Origin: Sinonovacula constricta
Lineage: Eukaryota > Mollusca > Bivalvia > Cardiida > Solecurtidae
Assembly: GCA_007844125.1 (NCBI GenBank)
Contig: CM017570.1
Coordinates: forward strand, 53,667,327-53,731,326
Reading direction: 5' to 3'
DNA length: 64,000 nucleotides
Part shown: piece after piece, positions 23,301 through 35,800 of the stretch
Numbering within the stretch: position 1 is the first letter of the stretch
Layout: the number at the start of each line of letters is the position of its first letter
The notes under the pieces: generated by a model
The model's database searches: none
What the model was told of the DNA's origin: nothing
What the model saw: only the letters and a program-made list of their open reading frames with translations
Program-made: the position numbers and the translations under genes

Positions 23301-25669
23301 ATCATCAATGTTACTTCCTGTCATCTTCTCCCTGTTTTCCCTGTAGTTAACTTCTTTTTCCGATAAACCTGTAATATCATAGTTTTTTTTAGAAATTATT
23401 TATGAAACAGAATTACACTAGTCAGATTTCTGATAGAACTTGAAATATTACAAAAAAGGAAGTTATAAATGCTAGCAAAACACTGGTCTTAATTCAAAGT
23501 AATAATTCCTATTTTTTTAGACAAGTACAATACTATTATCTACACTGTATCATACCAGCAATTTATGATACCAGAACTTTCTAGCATTCTCAAGTATAGC
23601 AGATATTGCAAGGAAACTGTTTTCAGTCAGCTTAGTGTCACTGTTGTGAATCCCTGACTTTGGACCTTACAAGTCATAAACAATAAGGCCTTACAGCTCT
23701 CCATAAGTAATCATCTGAAATATTTGACCAATTACCATAATGGACACAGTAGGCTAAAGTTCTCAAATTACTACAAAGACGCTAAGTGGTCTACACACTG
23801 GCTGACATAAGCAAATAAATAAACTCCCTTTTCTATGACATATTTTGTATGTTTTTAGGCTTCTTGTTAACCAAAACTTTTTGATCCTATTTTTAAACAA
23901 AAATCGATGAAAAAGAAAGAAAGAATGTAAGGAAAAATATATTTTACCTGAAAGAATAGACTGTAACTGACCAGCAATTGGAATGTACATGAAGTATTTT
24001 TCTTTCTTTTTGCCACAGAATGTGCACTCTTCCCTACTTATAATGCCAGAGTACTCCTTACAAAAGTCACAGAAATAATGTTTTTGCACAGGTGAAGTCA
24101 ATTCACTAAAGAAATTGTAAAACATGTGCATAGTGCTCCGACATAAGTTTGGTGTCAAGCAGTGTAATTCCAAAAGGCTTAACAAATCTTTCGTAGCTTC
24201 TCTTGTCAGCTGATGTCTCATTACAAATGTAATTATCAGAACCATACTCTCCAGAACAGATATTCTTGAACCACTATATAATGGTACATCTTTGGAAGCA
24301 TTCCTTGGATCTGAAAAAAAAATTGATTTATTTGTAAAAAAAAATCTTTATTGAAAATAAATATATAAAATACATAAACATATGTTAACAACAGAAAGCA
24401 GTATTTGTACTATTTGTGCAGGACAATATGAGTTCAATCCCTTATTGTGCTATACCAATACATTAAAAAATTTATTGGTGCTCATCTCAGCTGGCCTCTT
24501 CTCTCACATCTTCATAGCTAGTTGTAAAAATTTCTTCCAGTCCAACGAAAATTTTTTACGACAAACCAAACTTTTTGTGCGTAAAATTACCTCCCTAAGT
24601 AACTGAGTTTTAAATGCAGAAAATACCTTAAATACCTTCACTTTCTTCCTCTTCTGATTCTGAATCCTCTTCATCATCAGCAAAATGGGAATACACATTA
24701 CCACTTGCAGTACTCTCTGTAAAAAACTCCTCATCAACATTCTCGGTAGCATCACTGGAAGCTACTGTAATATTATCAGCTCCTTGACATTCAGCTGATG
24801 CTGTATGAAAAAAAAACAAAAACATAAATGATTAATTTTAGGAAAACATGGAGAATGAAGTAATTGTTTAAAAGCCACTTTTAAGCTATGATTATTTTCA
24901 ACCATAGGGTAATTTATCACCAAATATACTTTTTCATCGCATTCGACGACAATGGCAACCAACAGCGCCAACACTGGTTTCGGTCTTAAACGCTGTCTGG
25001 TGTCTGTTCTACCAAAAGTGCAGTGTACATTCGCCATTATTAGCATAATTATAATACACATTATGTGTAATTTTCCTAGTAAAATGCCTTGGTAGTTTGG
25101 CGCAGAGGAGAGGGGTCTTGTACTGGTTCTTCCCAGGAAAGATGGTTAGGAAACTACCTGCCCATATGACTGAAATACTGTCGAAAAGGGCATTAAACCA
25201 CAAAAACAAAACAAATCCTAGGAAAATTGATATAGTAAGTCAGAAATATGTAACTGTTTCATATCGTTTGAGTGGCATTTTCTCAGCTCCTTTTATTTTT
25301 TGTATTACAAGCAAAAAACATATAAATTATACTAGTTCCTCAAAGAAAGTTCTATAACTTAATAAAAGTTTACATTTTAGCAAAATCTGTTTCCTGATAC
25401 CATAACATGGATTCAAAATTGTTCATGTAGTTTGTAAACGTCAAGAAATTTTACCTAATGTTGTATCATTTAAATCTTGGTGGGTAATTAAGTGTACGTC
25501 TTCATCAACAAGACTTGTAGGCATGGAGCTGCTGCTTAGTCTTTTCTTTTTGAACCAAGTTGTACATCTAGGTTCTTTGACATTTTCTAAATGTTTTGAT
25601 TTATTATATGGTCCCCTTCTCTTTCTTTTTCCTGGAATATTGGCATTGTTCTCTGCCATATTACTGAAC
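20315..25669 (-). CDS. EnSpm/CACTA-type (TNP2/DUF4218-like) transposase, 870 residues, six coding exons
   Basis: Coding exons on the minus strand: 25659-25455 (ATG at 25659), 24800-24636, 24310-23948, 23368-23110, 22736-22624, 21822-20315. All have GT-AG borders and every phase agrees, giving 2613 bases with no stop until 20315. Residues 1-68 are basic (GKRKRRGPYNK, a probable nuclear signal), and about 95-123 are strongly acidic. Residues 204-222 form a CxxC...CxxC zinc ribbon. LNTDG (D304), CDAPA (D391), VDYMH (D491, H494) and FEDLNG (E654) are family blocks likely to hold the DDE acidic residues. The segments around LNTDGVSIF...WPLYLIINELHP and GLWFGGVKP, and the GPLWSQSCFFFEDLNG block, are typical of animal TNP2/DUF4218-like proteins. 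It should cut and paste the surrounding element in the nucleus. It is intact despite repeats in its introns, so it may be active or domesticated. Confidence 0.85.
22350..22532. mobile_element. MITE with CAGGGCTCAC terminal inverted repeats, in a transposase intron
   Basis: Left end CAGGGCTCACACTGGC; right end GCAGGGTGAGCCCTG, whose complement is CAGGGCTCACCCTGC. Length 183 bases. The body is AT-rich and itself partly self-complementary, with repeated AGCCAAATTAGC-like segments. CAGGG termini are typical of hAT-type MITEs. Flanks AATAACCA (left) and GTTTAACCA (right) share TAACCA but do not align as an exact 8-base duplication. A second, interrupted copy is at 27091-27776. Confidence 0.8.
25095..25212 (+). 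repeat. 5'-truncated SINE in a transposase intron
   Basis: The body ends in ACTGTCGAAAAGGGCATTAA followed by ACC and an A/C-rich tail, ACAAAAACAAAACAAA. This 3' end type is shared by bivalve tRNA-SINEs. No tRNA head is visible upstream, so the copy is truncated. The intron's splice sites are unaffected. Confidence 0.65.
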
Positions 25670-25974
25670 CTAAAAAAAAGTTGAGTGTAACAGTAACTGC
25701 ATACGGGTGTATCACAATAAATTTTCTCTTACCACGCTTCTAAAATCATTACTTTCAAAGGATTTCACTGGATCACTTTCATGATTCTTCCCAAATCTTG
25801 AACATCAAATGTTTGTACATGTATATAAATGAGATTTTTAGCAGACAAGGAAAACAAAATCAATTAAAAAAAGAATATTTAACTTATTGACTGGTACATG
25901 TAGTGTTTTTTTTACGTTTCTTTAACGTAAATTAATTTACATAAAATATAACAGCCGTATTTCCAGCCAAATTG

Positions 25975-26335
25975 CTATGATACGGGCCCGTATCTGTAGT
26001 CCACAGGCTACCAAAACATCCCATATCTGTAGCCACTTCTTTCACAAAAAGATAAGGTAATTGTTTGTTTTACTATTAGCAAAATATAATTGCGCCTTTT
26101 TAAACAATTTAAAGGAGAATGTTGCCCTCTGAAATTTGTCAAATTTGACATTTGTTTGCCCAACTTAATATAAACAAACATAGTCATAGATATAAATAAG
26201 GCCGTATTCATAGCAAAAATGCGTAGAATAGACTACCAATACAGGCCCGTATATGCAGCCTACTGGCTATGAATGCGGGCCTGTATCTGTATCCCACAGG
26301 CTACCAATTGAGCCCTGCATCTGTTGCCACTTCCT
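25975..26335. repeat. Pair of ~70-bp direct repeats in the 5' UTR intron
   Basis: Segments 25975-26043 and 26267-26335 share GGGCCYGTATCTGTA, CCACAGGCTACCAA, CATCTGTWGCCACTTC in the same order, about 292 bases apart. They lie inside the inferred 5' untranslated intron of the transposase gene (25672-26601). They may be regulatory or part of an unclassified repeat; I cannot decide. Confidence 0.55.
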
Positions 26336-26602
26336 TCTAAAAAACAATTCACTGGCTTTATGTTCAGACACCTGTTAATAGTTATCATCCAATATAAATT
26401 CATTGGCTTAAAAAATTGCATGCAATATTTAAAACATTCTGGCGCTTTCCGTTATAATCCATTTTTTTTTACTTTTAATAAAGTTTCATAATCGGCAAGT
26501 TCCGATTCTGCAAATTCATATTTCTCGGGTTTTCACCGTCTTATGAATATAAATTACTTAAAAATTCGGAAGAAACGAACAAAATAAACTTAACACATTA
26601 CC

Positions 26603-26875
26603 TGAGTCACTGCAGAACTATTAAATCAATGCCTGGTTGGAAATAGAAAATTTAGAAATTATCCGGAAGTTCCTGAAAATTCTAAGACGCCATGTTCTTA
26701 CAACTGCTTCCTGTGAGTCTATCGAGTAAATTGATTGGTCCGATCCAAGAACGTGCCAGCATCCTCCAAGAGTTATCAAAGCTGATTGGTCGAATCCGCA
26801 AAAAAGCGCGCTATTACTCTGTGTAAACACAATCGTCTGTATCAGTTCTTAAGCGTGAATCTTGCATTTGAAAAA
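26603..26875. promoter_or_regulatory. Bidirectional promoter between transposase and BEN-domain genes
   Basis: A minus-strand 5' UTR exon ends with a clean donor at 26602/26601 (CTCAG|GTAATG), and its acceptor lies just before the transposase ATG (TTTTAG at 25671-25670). The plus-strand BEN ATG is at 26876. The 270 bases between hold two ATTGG (inverted CCAAT) boxes in the contexts TTGATTGGTCCGATCC and CTGATTGGTCGAATCC, about 50 bases apart, and an ETS-type CCGGAAG. No TATA box is obvious. The layout implies shared control of both genes. Confidence 0.6.
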
Positions 26876-29800
26876 ATGTTTCTGTTAGTTTTATGGGTTC
26901 TTGAGGGTTCGTACAGTGTGATAAAGGCATCTGACGTTCAACAGCCGCGGCGAGAATTTGAAAATTACGAATGTGGTGAACGAGTGCAAGCAAAATTTCA
27001 GAAAAAAACCTATCCGGCGAAGATCATGAAGAAAGGAGGTAAGCACAGGCCAAATCCTTTTTTTTTAATTTATCATCGTTTCTTTGAAGCAGGGCTCACA
27101 CTGGCTGAAAATTATTTGTAGACAAATGACCGTAATTTTCAGTGACTACAGAAAATTTTGTGAAAAGCCATAAACAAGCGTAGAAATGAGGCGGAAAAAG
27201 GTTTACAGTCAAAACACCCCCAGTCAAAACGTCCCCTAGTCAAAACACCCCCTTTTTGGTTAAAACACCCACCTTTTCAAGTCAAAACACCCCCTTTGTG
27301 AAAAAACCTTGTCAAAACACCGTACGAATAGCCACTGCCAATTATTTATCAGTATTCAGTAATAATCAGTTTATTTATAATTACAATTTCAGATAATGAG
27401 TTTTGAATAAAAATAAGTTGGGGGTGTTCTTCAATTTAAAGGAGGGGGTGTTTCGACCAAATTTCAAGTACAATTGGGGGTGTTTTAACCAAACCAGGGG
27501 TGTTTTGACTAGGGGACGTTTTGACTGGGGGGTGTTTTGACCTGATACCCGGAAAAATCAACCTGGTATTTGCACATTCAAGCAGCTACTTTTTATCATT
27601 TTTTCTTCTGTTTTACTTAAAAGAGAACCTCAAATTGATCGCCTATTTTTGAAGTTAAACAGACTACATGAAATCATTTCTACACCCCTGCATAAAGATA
27701 AATTGAGCCAATTATATGTAGCCATGTCTATAAAATTTTAGCAAATGGCTAAATTGGGAAATGGAAGGGTGAGCCCTCTTGGAAGGAGCTTGATAATTAG
27801 ATATTCTCGGTATTGGCATGACAAACTGACCAATCACTCTCAGCTAACGCCTCATCCGTGTCCTTGAAGTTTCGGACTTTATTATCCGTGATTAAGCAAA
27901 TTTAGCTTTTCTTTATGCTTATTCTTTATTTTATTTTGGCTAAAAATCACTGGAATTCAAAATTTATACCTCAACATATTTGAAAAGGCTATCAATAAGC
28001 TTTTTTGTGTTATTAATGCCCGAAGTTACATAGGTTCGGTGATTATGTCCGAAGCTTTCATCTTTTACGGGTATGATTTTTCATCGCTAATCAAATGTCT
28101 AAGGGGTGTGGTTTTCTCAGGAAATACTGTTTTGATCAAGGTCAAACTTCAAGCTCAAATGCGAAAAATTGACCAAAATTAGCTTGTCCGGACTGTAACT
28201 CTGTCATTTGATGAGGGAATTTTAAATAACTTGGCACAAATGTTAACCATCGTGAGACGTGTGTCATGCGCAACAACCATGTGGCTATGTTTAAGGTCAA
28301 GGTCAAACTTCAAGGTCAAATGCGAAAAAATTGTCCAAAATCAGCTTTGTCCGGACCAGTACTAGATGTCATTTGTTGCGGTTATTAAAAAGGTCATATG
28401 CGAAAAAAAAGCTAATCTGCTTCTTGCTTACTGCTGTAAATGCTGTATTTACCATTGTGTAACATCTGCACCAGTTAATGAATGAAACCTGCTTCTAAAA
28501 ACATGCTCGGGCGTATTATGCCCCTGTGTCAACGGAGCTTATGTTTAAGTGCTGTTTTAAATTTTACAGACAACAAGAAAGACTTGACACTGGAAATGGA
28601 TCGAATTATATCAAGATGTAATCAGAAAATTCTGTCTGCACTAGAAATTGGTAAGTGTTTTTTCAGGTTAGCAATGGTTGCTATGCTTCGATAGAAAAAT
28701 CAGTTTCACACCTGTCATCAACTGCTGTATATGCTAATATCGCTATCTTCAGCTTCAATAAGCTGCAGTAATGATGGACAGTTTCAGAAATCTTAAATTT
28801 TATGCTTGATATGACTGTAATATTGAGTCTCTGAATACCAAAGAAAAAAAGAATATCAGCTTTATGTAAAATATATGATACTGCTATTGCTCTTGCTATT
28901 CTTAAAGTAATCACTCTCACTTGAGTATTTGTTTTTCCTTAAAAATGTAACAGGAATGAGTCAGTCATGTATATGTATATTTAATTGTTTCATTGTGTCC
29001 CCACCACAAAGTGGGGGGACACTTAGAGTTGCTCTTGTCCGTCCGTCCGTCTGTCCGGTTTGTGAACGCAACTCCTCCTAAACAATAAGGCGGATTTTCT
29101 TCAAACTTCTGCAGATTAACAACCAGGACTGGGGTATGTGCATGAAGCTTGGATTTTTGATTGCCGCCCTTTTTACCAGAGTTATGGCCCTTTGTTGTTT
29201 TTCCCTATATAATGTATATGAAATCATGTAAACGCAACTTTTCACTAAATATGTGCAAGTTTCACTATATAAGACAATTACTACTTAAGTATTCATTATA
29301 CAAGCAGTTAAAGTGTTACTTATTTGGTTAAGATTTCTGACAAATAGGCCAGGTGGGGACACGCGTGTCCATCAGACGCAATCTAGTTTCTTTTTAACAT
29401 GCTTGGGTGAAGTAATTTTCAAACCTCATGAGTAGCTTTATTAACCAGGTTTTCAATTTTGAAAATCCTGGTTATTAGATTGGGGTATGGCGGGCGGATG
29501 GGCGGGCGTCAAACGAAATTGTGTCCGCTCTGTAACTCTTCAACCCTTTGAAGAATTTTGATGAAACTTCAGACAAATGTTTACCACATCAAGATGACGT
29601 GCAGAACGCATGTTCCGCATGGCTGGCTCCAAGGTCAAGGTCACAGTGACATTAACATTGAAAATCCTGTCCGCTCTGTAACTCTTCAACCCTTTGAAGA
29701 ATTTTGATGAAACTTCAGACAAATGTTTACCACATCAAGATGACGTGCAGAACGCATGTTCCGCATGGCTGGCTCCAAGGTCAAGGTCACAGTGACATTA

Positions 29801-32800
29801 ACATTGAAAATCCTGTCCGCTCTGTAACTCTTCAACCCTTTGAAGAATTTTGATGGCTCCAAGGTCAAGGTCACAGTGACATTAACATTGAAAATCCTGT
29901 CCGCTCTGTAACTCTTCAACCCTTTGAAGAATTTTGATGAAACTTCAGACAAATGTTTACCACATCAAGATGACGTGCAGAAATTGTTGTCTCATTATTA
30001 AGTATACTCCTTGCAGACAGTATTGTTAGCCGAAATTTACATCCTACTCATTATCATGTATTCTCATGAATATTATCTTTTCCTTCATGTCATGTTATAA
30101 TCTTTTGAATATTCATAGCAATCTTCATTCCAAAATTCATACTATAGTATAGAATCAGAACAACATTTTTGAAAACCTGGTTTCGTGGCATTGCCATGTT
30201 TCTTGTTTCATTTATTTCAGAAGAGGCAGAAAATGGAAAACAAACAAAGAAATGTCCAGAACGACCCAGCACAGAGAAAGCAGGTTTGTACTTCAAATAC
30301 ATGTGCTAACTGCAAGAACATTTAATTATTTGGGTACAAGTCTAAACTTTTGTTGGTTTTGTCTGAATGCTGCTTTTTCCTGTTGAATTTAATACTGATT
30401 TATGATTATAACTTTCAAATAAAGAACGTGAAACTTAATAAAACAGTGTGACATAATTTAATTACATTAATTTTGAGAAACATAAAAATATCGCACAAAT
30501 ATTTCGCAGTATAGTGACAGTATCCAGTGATTATTATTTATCCCACTTGTCAGTGCGCAATATCTTCATCTCCAATACCTCTGGTCCAATTTTAATGAAA
30601 CTTCACAGAAGTAATCAGTATAAAGTCTACTTCTGTATATTGTCATCTTGTTCCACTCCAAAGGATGTTTCACTGAATTATGGCCCTTTAATAGTCACTT
30701 TAGAATAAAATTTAACATTAACCTACATGTATACCACAAGACCTTAATTGTAAAATGCTACTTAATTCTTTCAGTTGCTGTGTTATACTTCATATTTAGA
30801 TGAGTAAATGTAAAATAATGGAACTCTTTCTTGCACTGTGGGTTCATTGCAGTAAACTGTAATACATGTACATATATATATATTTTGAATGAAAACTTCA
30901 TAAGTTTTTTCTTTCTTGTACAATAGATAATCTGAAAATTAGGGCCTCGGAGATGGAGAAAGAGGCATTGAATGAAAAACGGCAGAAAATTCTTGAAGCA
31001 AAGGAAGAGAAACTTTTAAGAGAAGAAACCCTAAAGAAAAAAAAAGAGAAGGTCATCGCAAGTCTTGAGGAAAAATTGAGTACCGTACCTGAATTTCCAT
31101 CAACTACTTGGTCTTATTCAAGCCCAACTTCTACATCAACCTGCAGCCCAAGAAGATCTCCACGAACCAAAACTGTTCCGAGATCTTTGTCTTTCACTGC
31201 ACCACAAGTGAACAGGAAAGGATACCAGACCACAGCTCAAAAGCAGCCGAGATCTTACTATACAAGCCCCACCACCTCAGCTTCACCTCTTTCATCACCT
31301 GAGCCATCACCAATCAAAGAAACAGGACAAAGCATAACAATGCTAAAACCAGTATCTCCCTCCTTGTTTCAGAAGAAGAGACCTGCCCAGGATTGTGCTA
31401 GCTGCGAATTACTCAGAACGGAAAACCATGAACTGAAGAGGCAACTAGATGATTTGAAGAAGAGTGAGTGTTTTAATGAATCACATAATTTGTTCATCGG
31501 TAGAAATTCATGTTTAAAACATTTTCACATAGAAAAAAGTTAAAGCCATACCACTCCTGAACAGACTGTTAAACCCAGTCTGCTATTATTCATGCTTGGT
31601 TGAATTCTGCCCTTCTTGGGGATCTTTCTACAGATTTTATTAAATGTAGGCAAAAAATTACATGTTCCAGCTACATTTCGCAGTTCATATAAACATTTTA
31701 GCATTAAAACACATGATTGATGTGCATTTTAAGCACTATTTCTTCTGTTACATAACCTAGTTATCTTAAAAAAAAATGTTCATTTCGGTCCAGTATTCCT
31801 TCTATTTTACCCTCTGAAGAGACTCACCACAATCTCCCACCCAACCCTACCCCCCCAAAAAAAGAACAGTCTTTTATTTGAGACTGAAACTGATTATCTT
31901 GGTATTTATTCATTTAAATGTATTGTTGTTTTTTTATAGGATTGTCACAAAGCGTAACAACTTCTGACCAATACTCTAGGCCAAAAGCAGGTGTTCATGA
32001 TCCAGAATATGCTGCAGCAAATGGAGTAAGTAAACATTCATTGATAATAGTTCATATCTTATGCATGTTTTATATAGACATTTCAAGACACTTAGCTTAA
32101 TATGGAGAATGCAAATCTATTGACCAAGTTAGGACCCTAGGTAAGGTGTATGTTCTCCGTGATGTTTTGATAGACTTAGTTGTATGAAATAATTCCTTCT
32201 CCACCCCTTATCCATGTGGAGATGGCAGTACCGGTACAGAATCATGGAATACTGGTTAGATTAACTGCCCCATTTTGTAGCTGAAATATTGTTATATATA
32301 TAAAGTGTAACAACACTTGACTGTAACAGCATTCTTTGCTAAGTGACATTAATCCTGTCCTATTTATTTTCCAAAATAATTATAATTTGAACCTTGTTGT
32401 AATAACACCTGTATTGCCCAATAGCTAAAAATACTTCTAGGACGAGTAATGGTTGTATTGAGTAAAAATACTCATTTTCTAGCCCTTTGCAGTATGTGTA
32501 AAGTCTTGTATCATTTAAAATGCAATTTTATAATCATCAGCTAGAAAATGACATTAAAAATGTTTCTCAGAAATTGACATATGTAATAGTGCCCATGATA
32601 TGTTTGAAATAATTGAACAGTTCAGCATTCTTTTCAGAACCAGTAAATATGCAGTTCATTGACCTAGTTTTAGGATTGTTGTATCATAAAGATGTATTTA
32701 ATGTACTAGAATTGCTTATTGTATATAGGAAGTTTTATAAGTGAAAATGATAACTGCCATACAGATTCTTTTTGTCTTAATTTACTGTTTTCAATTATAC

Positions 32801-35800
32801 AGATGAAAGAACTGGTTCAAGGAATGGGTGTGTTCCTACACATGGACCAGTTCCACACTGCACTTAATAAGGCAGCACCATGTGTGTCCCCCAGAGCCAA
32901 GGGCAGTGGAGGCAAAGAAGTTCAGGATGGCAAGAGAGTTGCAAGATACCTTCTTACTGCTTTCTTTTCAAAAGAAGAACTGGCAAACAGCAGCCTGACC
33001 AACTCACAACTTAGCCAGTACCCTGCTCTGAACAAACAAATTGTGGATGCTATAATTGGTAAGTTTTATAAGATAAAGGCAGTGACATAATTTACAGTTC
33101 ATTGTCAGAAGGATAGTACAATACAGCAATAGCTTCTCACATAAATTTAGTAAGAATTACATTTATGGCGGTTCAATACATGCATGTATAGTGGGAGCTT
33201 GTTAGCTCACCTGAGCATGCTCATGTGAGCTTTTAGGATCATTGATTGTCCGGCGTCCGTCCGTCCGTCCGTCCGTCCGTCGTCCACAATTCATACAAAC
33301 GACATCTCCTCTGAAACCACCAGGCAAAATTTAATGAAACTTGCCTAGAATGTTCCTTGCATGAAGCTCTACCAAGTTTGTTCAAATGGTTCCGGTTCAT
33401 TGCATTTCTGGGTCACAGGAGCTAAAAACAGATTTTAAAAGTTGGATCTTTAAAAATCTTCTTGTCAGAAACCACAAGGCCTGGAGCTTTGATATTTGGT
33501 ATAAAGCATCATCTAGTGGACCTCTACCAAGTTTGTTCAAATTATGATCCTGGGGTCAAAAATGGCCCCGCCCCAGGGGTAACTTGTTTTACATAGAGTT
33601 ATATAGGAAAAACTTTAAAAATCTTCTTGTCAGAAACCGTAAGGCATAGAGCTAAGATATTTGGTGTGTACCATTGTCTAGTGGACCTCTACCAAGTTTG
33701 TTCAAATCATGGCCTCTGGGTCAAAAATGGCCCCGCCCCAGGGGTAACTTGTTTTACATAGAGTTATATAGGAAAAACTTTAAAAATCTTCTTATCAGAA
33801 ACCAAAACGCTTAGAGCTAAGATATTTGGTATGTAGCATTGTCTAATGGACTTCTAGCAAGTTTGTTCAAATTATGATCCTGGGGTCAAAAATGGCCCCG
33901 CCCCAGGGGTAACTTGTTTTACATAGAGTTATATAGGAAAAACTTTAAAAATCTCCTTATCAGAAACCGTAAGGCATAGAGCTTAGATATTTGGTACGTA
34001 GCATTGTCTAGTGGACCTCTACCAAGTCCGTCAAATTATACATCTGGGGTCAAATTTGGCCCCACCCTGGGGTCATTGGTTTTACATAAGCTTGTATAGG
34101 AAAAACTTCGAAAAATCTTCTTGTCTTGTCTGAAAGGTTGCTTTGATGATTTCTAGGTCAAGTTTAAATATAGGTCATCTGGGGTCAAAAACTAGGTCAC
34201 AGAGCCCAAAAATAGAAACATCTTGTTAACACTCTAGAGGTTACATTTTCAGCCAAAATAATCTTGAAATTTGTCAGAAAGGTTGCTTTGATGATTTCTA
34301 GGTCAAGTTTAAATATAGGTCATCTGGGGTCAAAAACTAGGTCACAGAGCCCAAAAATAGAAACATCTTGTTAACACTCTAGAGATTACATTTTTAGCCC
34401 AAATAATCTGGAAATTTGTCAGAAAGGTTGCTTCAAAGATTTCTAGCACAAGTTCAAATATGGGTCATCTGGGTTTAAAAACTAGGTCACAGAGCCCAAA
34501 AATAGAAAAACCTTGTTAACACTCTAGAGGTTACATTTTCAGCCAAAATAATCTTGAAATTTGTCAGAAAGGTTGCTTTGATGATTTCTAGGTCAAGTTT
34601 AAATATAGGTCATCTGGGGTCAAAAACTAGGTCACAGAGCCCAAAAATAGAAACATCTTGTTAACACTCTAGAGATTACATTTTTAGCCTAAATAATCTG
34701 GAAATTTGTCAGAAAGGTTGCTTCAAAGATTTCTAGCACAAGTTCAAATATGGGTCATCTGGGTTTAAAAACTAGGTCACAGAGCCCAAAAATAGAAAAA
34801 TCTTGTTAAAACTCTAGAGGTTACATTTTCAGCCCAAATAATCTGGAAATTTGTCAGAAAAATTGCCTTAAGGATTTCTAGATCAAGTTTGAGTATGAGT
34901 CATCTGGGGTCACAAACTAGGTCACAGAGTCCAAATATGGAAAAACCTTGTTAATATTCTAAAGGTAGCATTTTCAGTCCAAATAACCCGGAAATTTGTC
35001 AGAAAGATTCTATGGATGATTTCTAGCTCAGTTTTGAATATAGGTATTCTGGGGTCAAAAACTAGGTCACAGAGCCCGAAAGTAGAAAAACCTTGTAAAA
35101 GCTCTAGAGGTTACATTTTTAGTTTAAATGTCCTTGAAATTTGTCAGAAAGGTTGTTTCAATGATTTCTAGCTCAAATTTGGATATGGGTCATCTGGGAT
35201 TAAAAAATAGGTCACATGGTGCAAATATGTAAAAAACTTTTTAACACTCCAGAGGTTACATTTTCAGTCCAAATACCCTAGAAATTTGTCAGACAGGTTT
35301 TTTTGATGATTTCTAGCTCAAGTTGGAGTATGGGTCATCTTGGGTCAAAAACTAGGTCACAGAGCCCAAATATGGAAAAACTTTGTAAACACTCTAGAGG
35401 CTACATTTTAAGTCCAAATGTCCTGGAAATCTGTCAGATAGGTTGTTTTGATGATTTGTAGCTCAAGTTTGGATATGGGTTATCTGGGGTCAAAAACTAG
35501 GTCACAGAGTCTAAATATTGAGAAACCTTGTTAACACTCTAGATGCTACTTTTTCAGTCCAAATATCCTGCAAATTTGTCAAAGAGATTGTTTCAATAAT
35601 TTCTAGGTCAAGTTTGAATATGGGTTATCTGGGGTCAATTAAAAAGGTCCATAGCAACTTTGTTAAAAGCAGTCATACTCAGGTGAGCGATACAGGGCCA
35701 TCATGGCCCTCTTGTTTAAAAATCAGTTGCCGAATTTTTGGGATGTTTCATGTTTTTTTTTGTTTTTTTTTTGCGTTGGGTTTTAAGTCACACCGACACA

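Noticed and set aside
29540..29952. 60- and 88-codon minus-strand frames with identical repeated peptides
   Set aside because: Produced by the 146-bp internal units of an interspersed repeat.
33205..35715. Helitron identity for the repeat ending in an AGGGCCATCATGGCCCT hairpin
   Set aside because: The end after the hairpin reads CTTGTT, not the CTRR expected of Helitrons, and no 5' TC terminus could be fixed. The class is left open.
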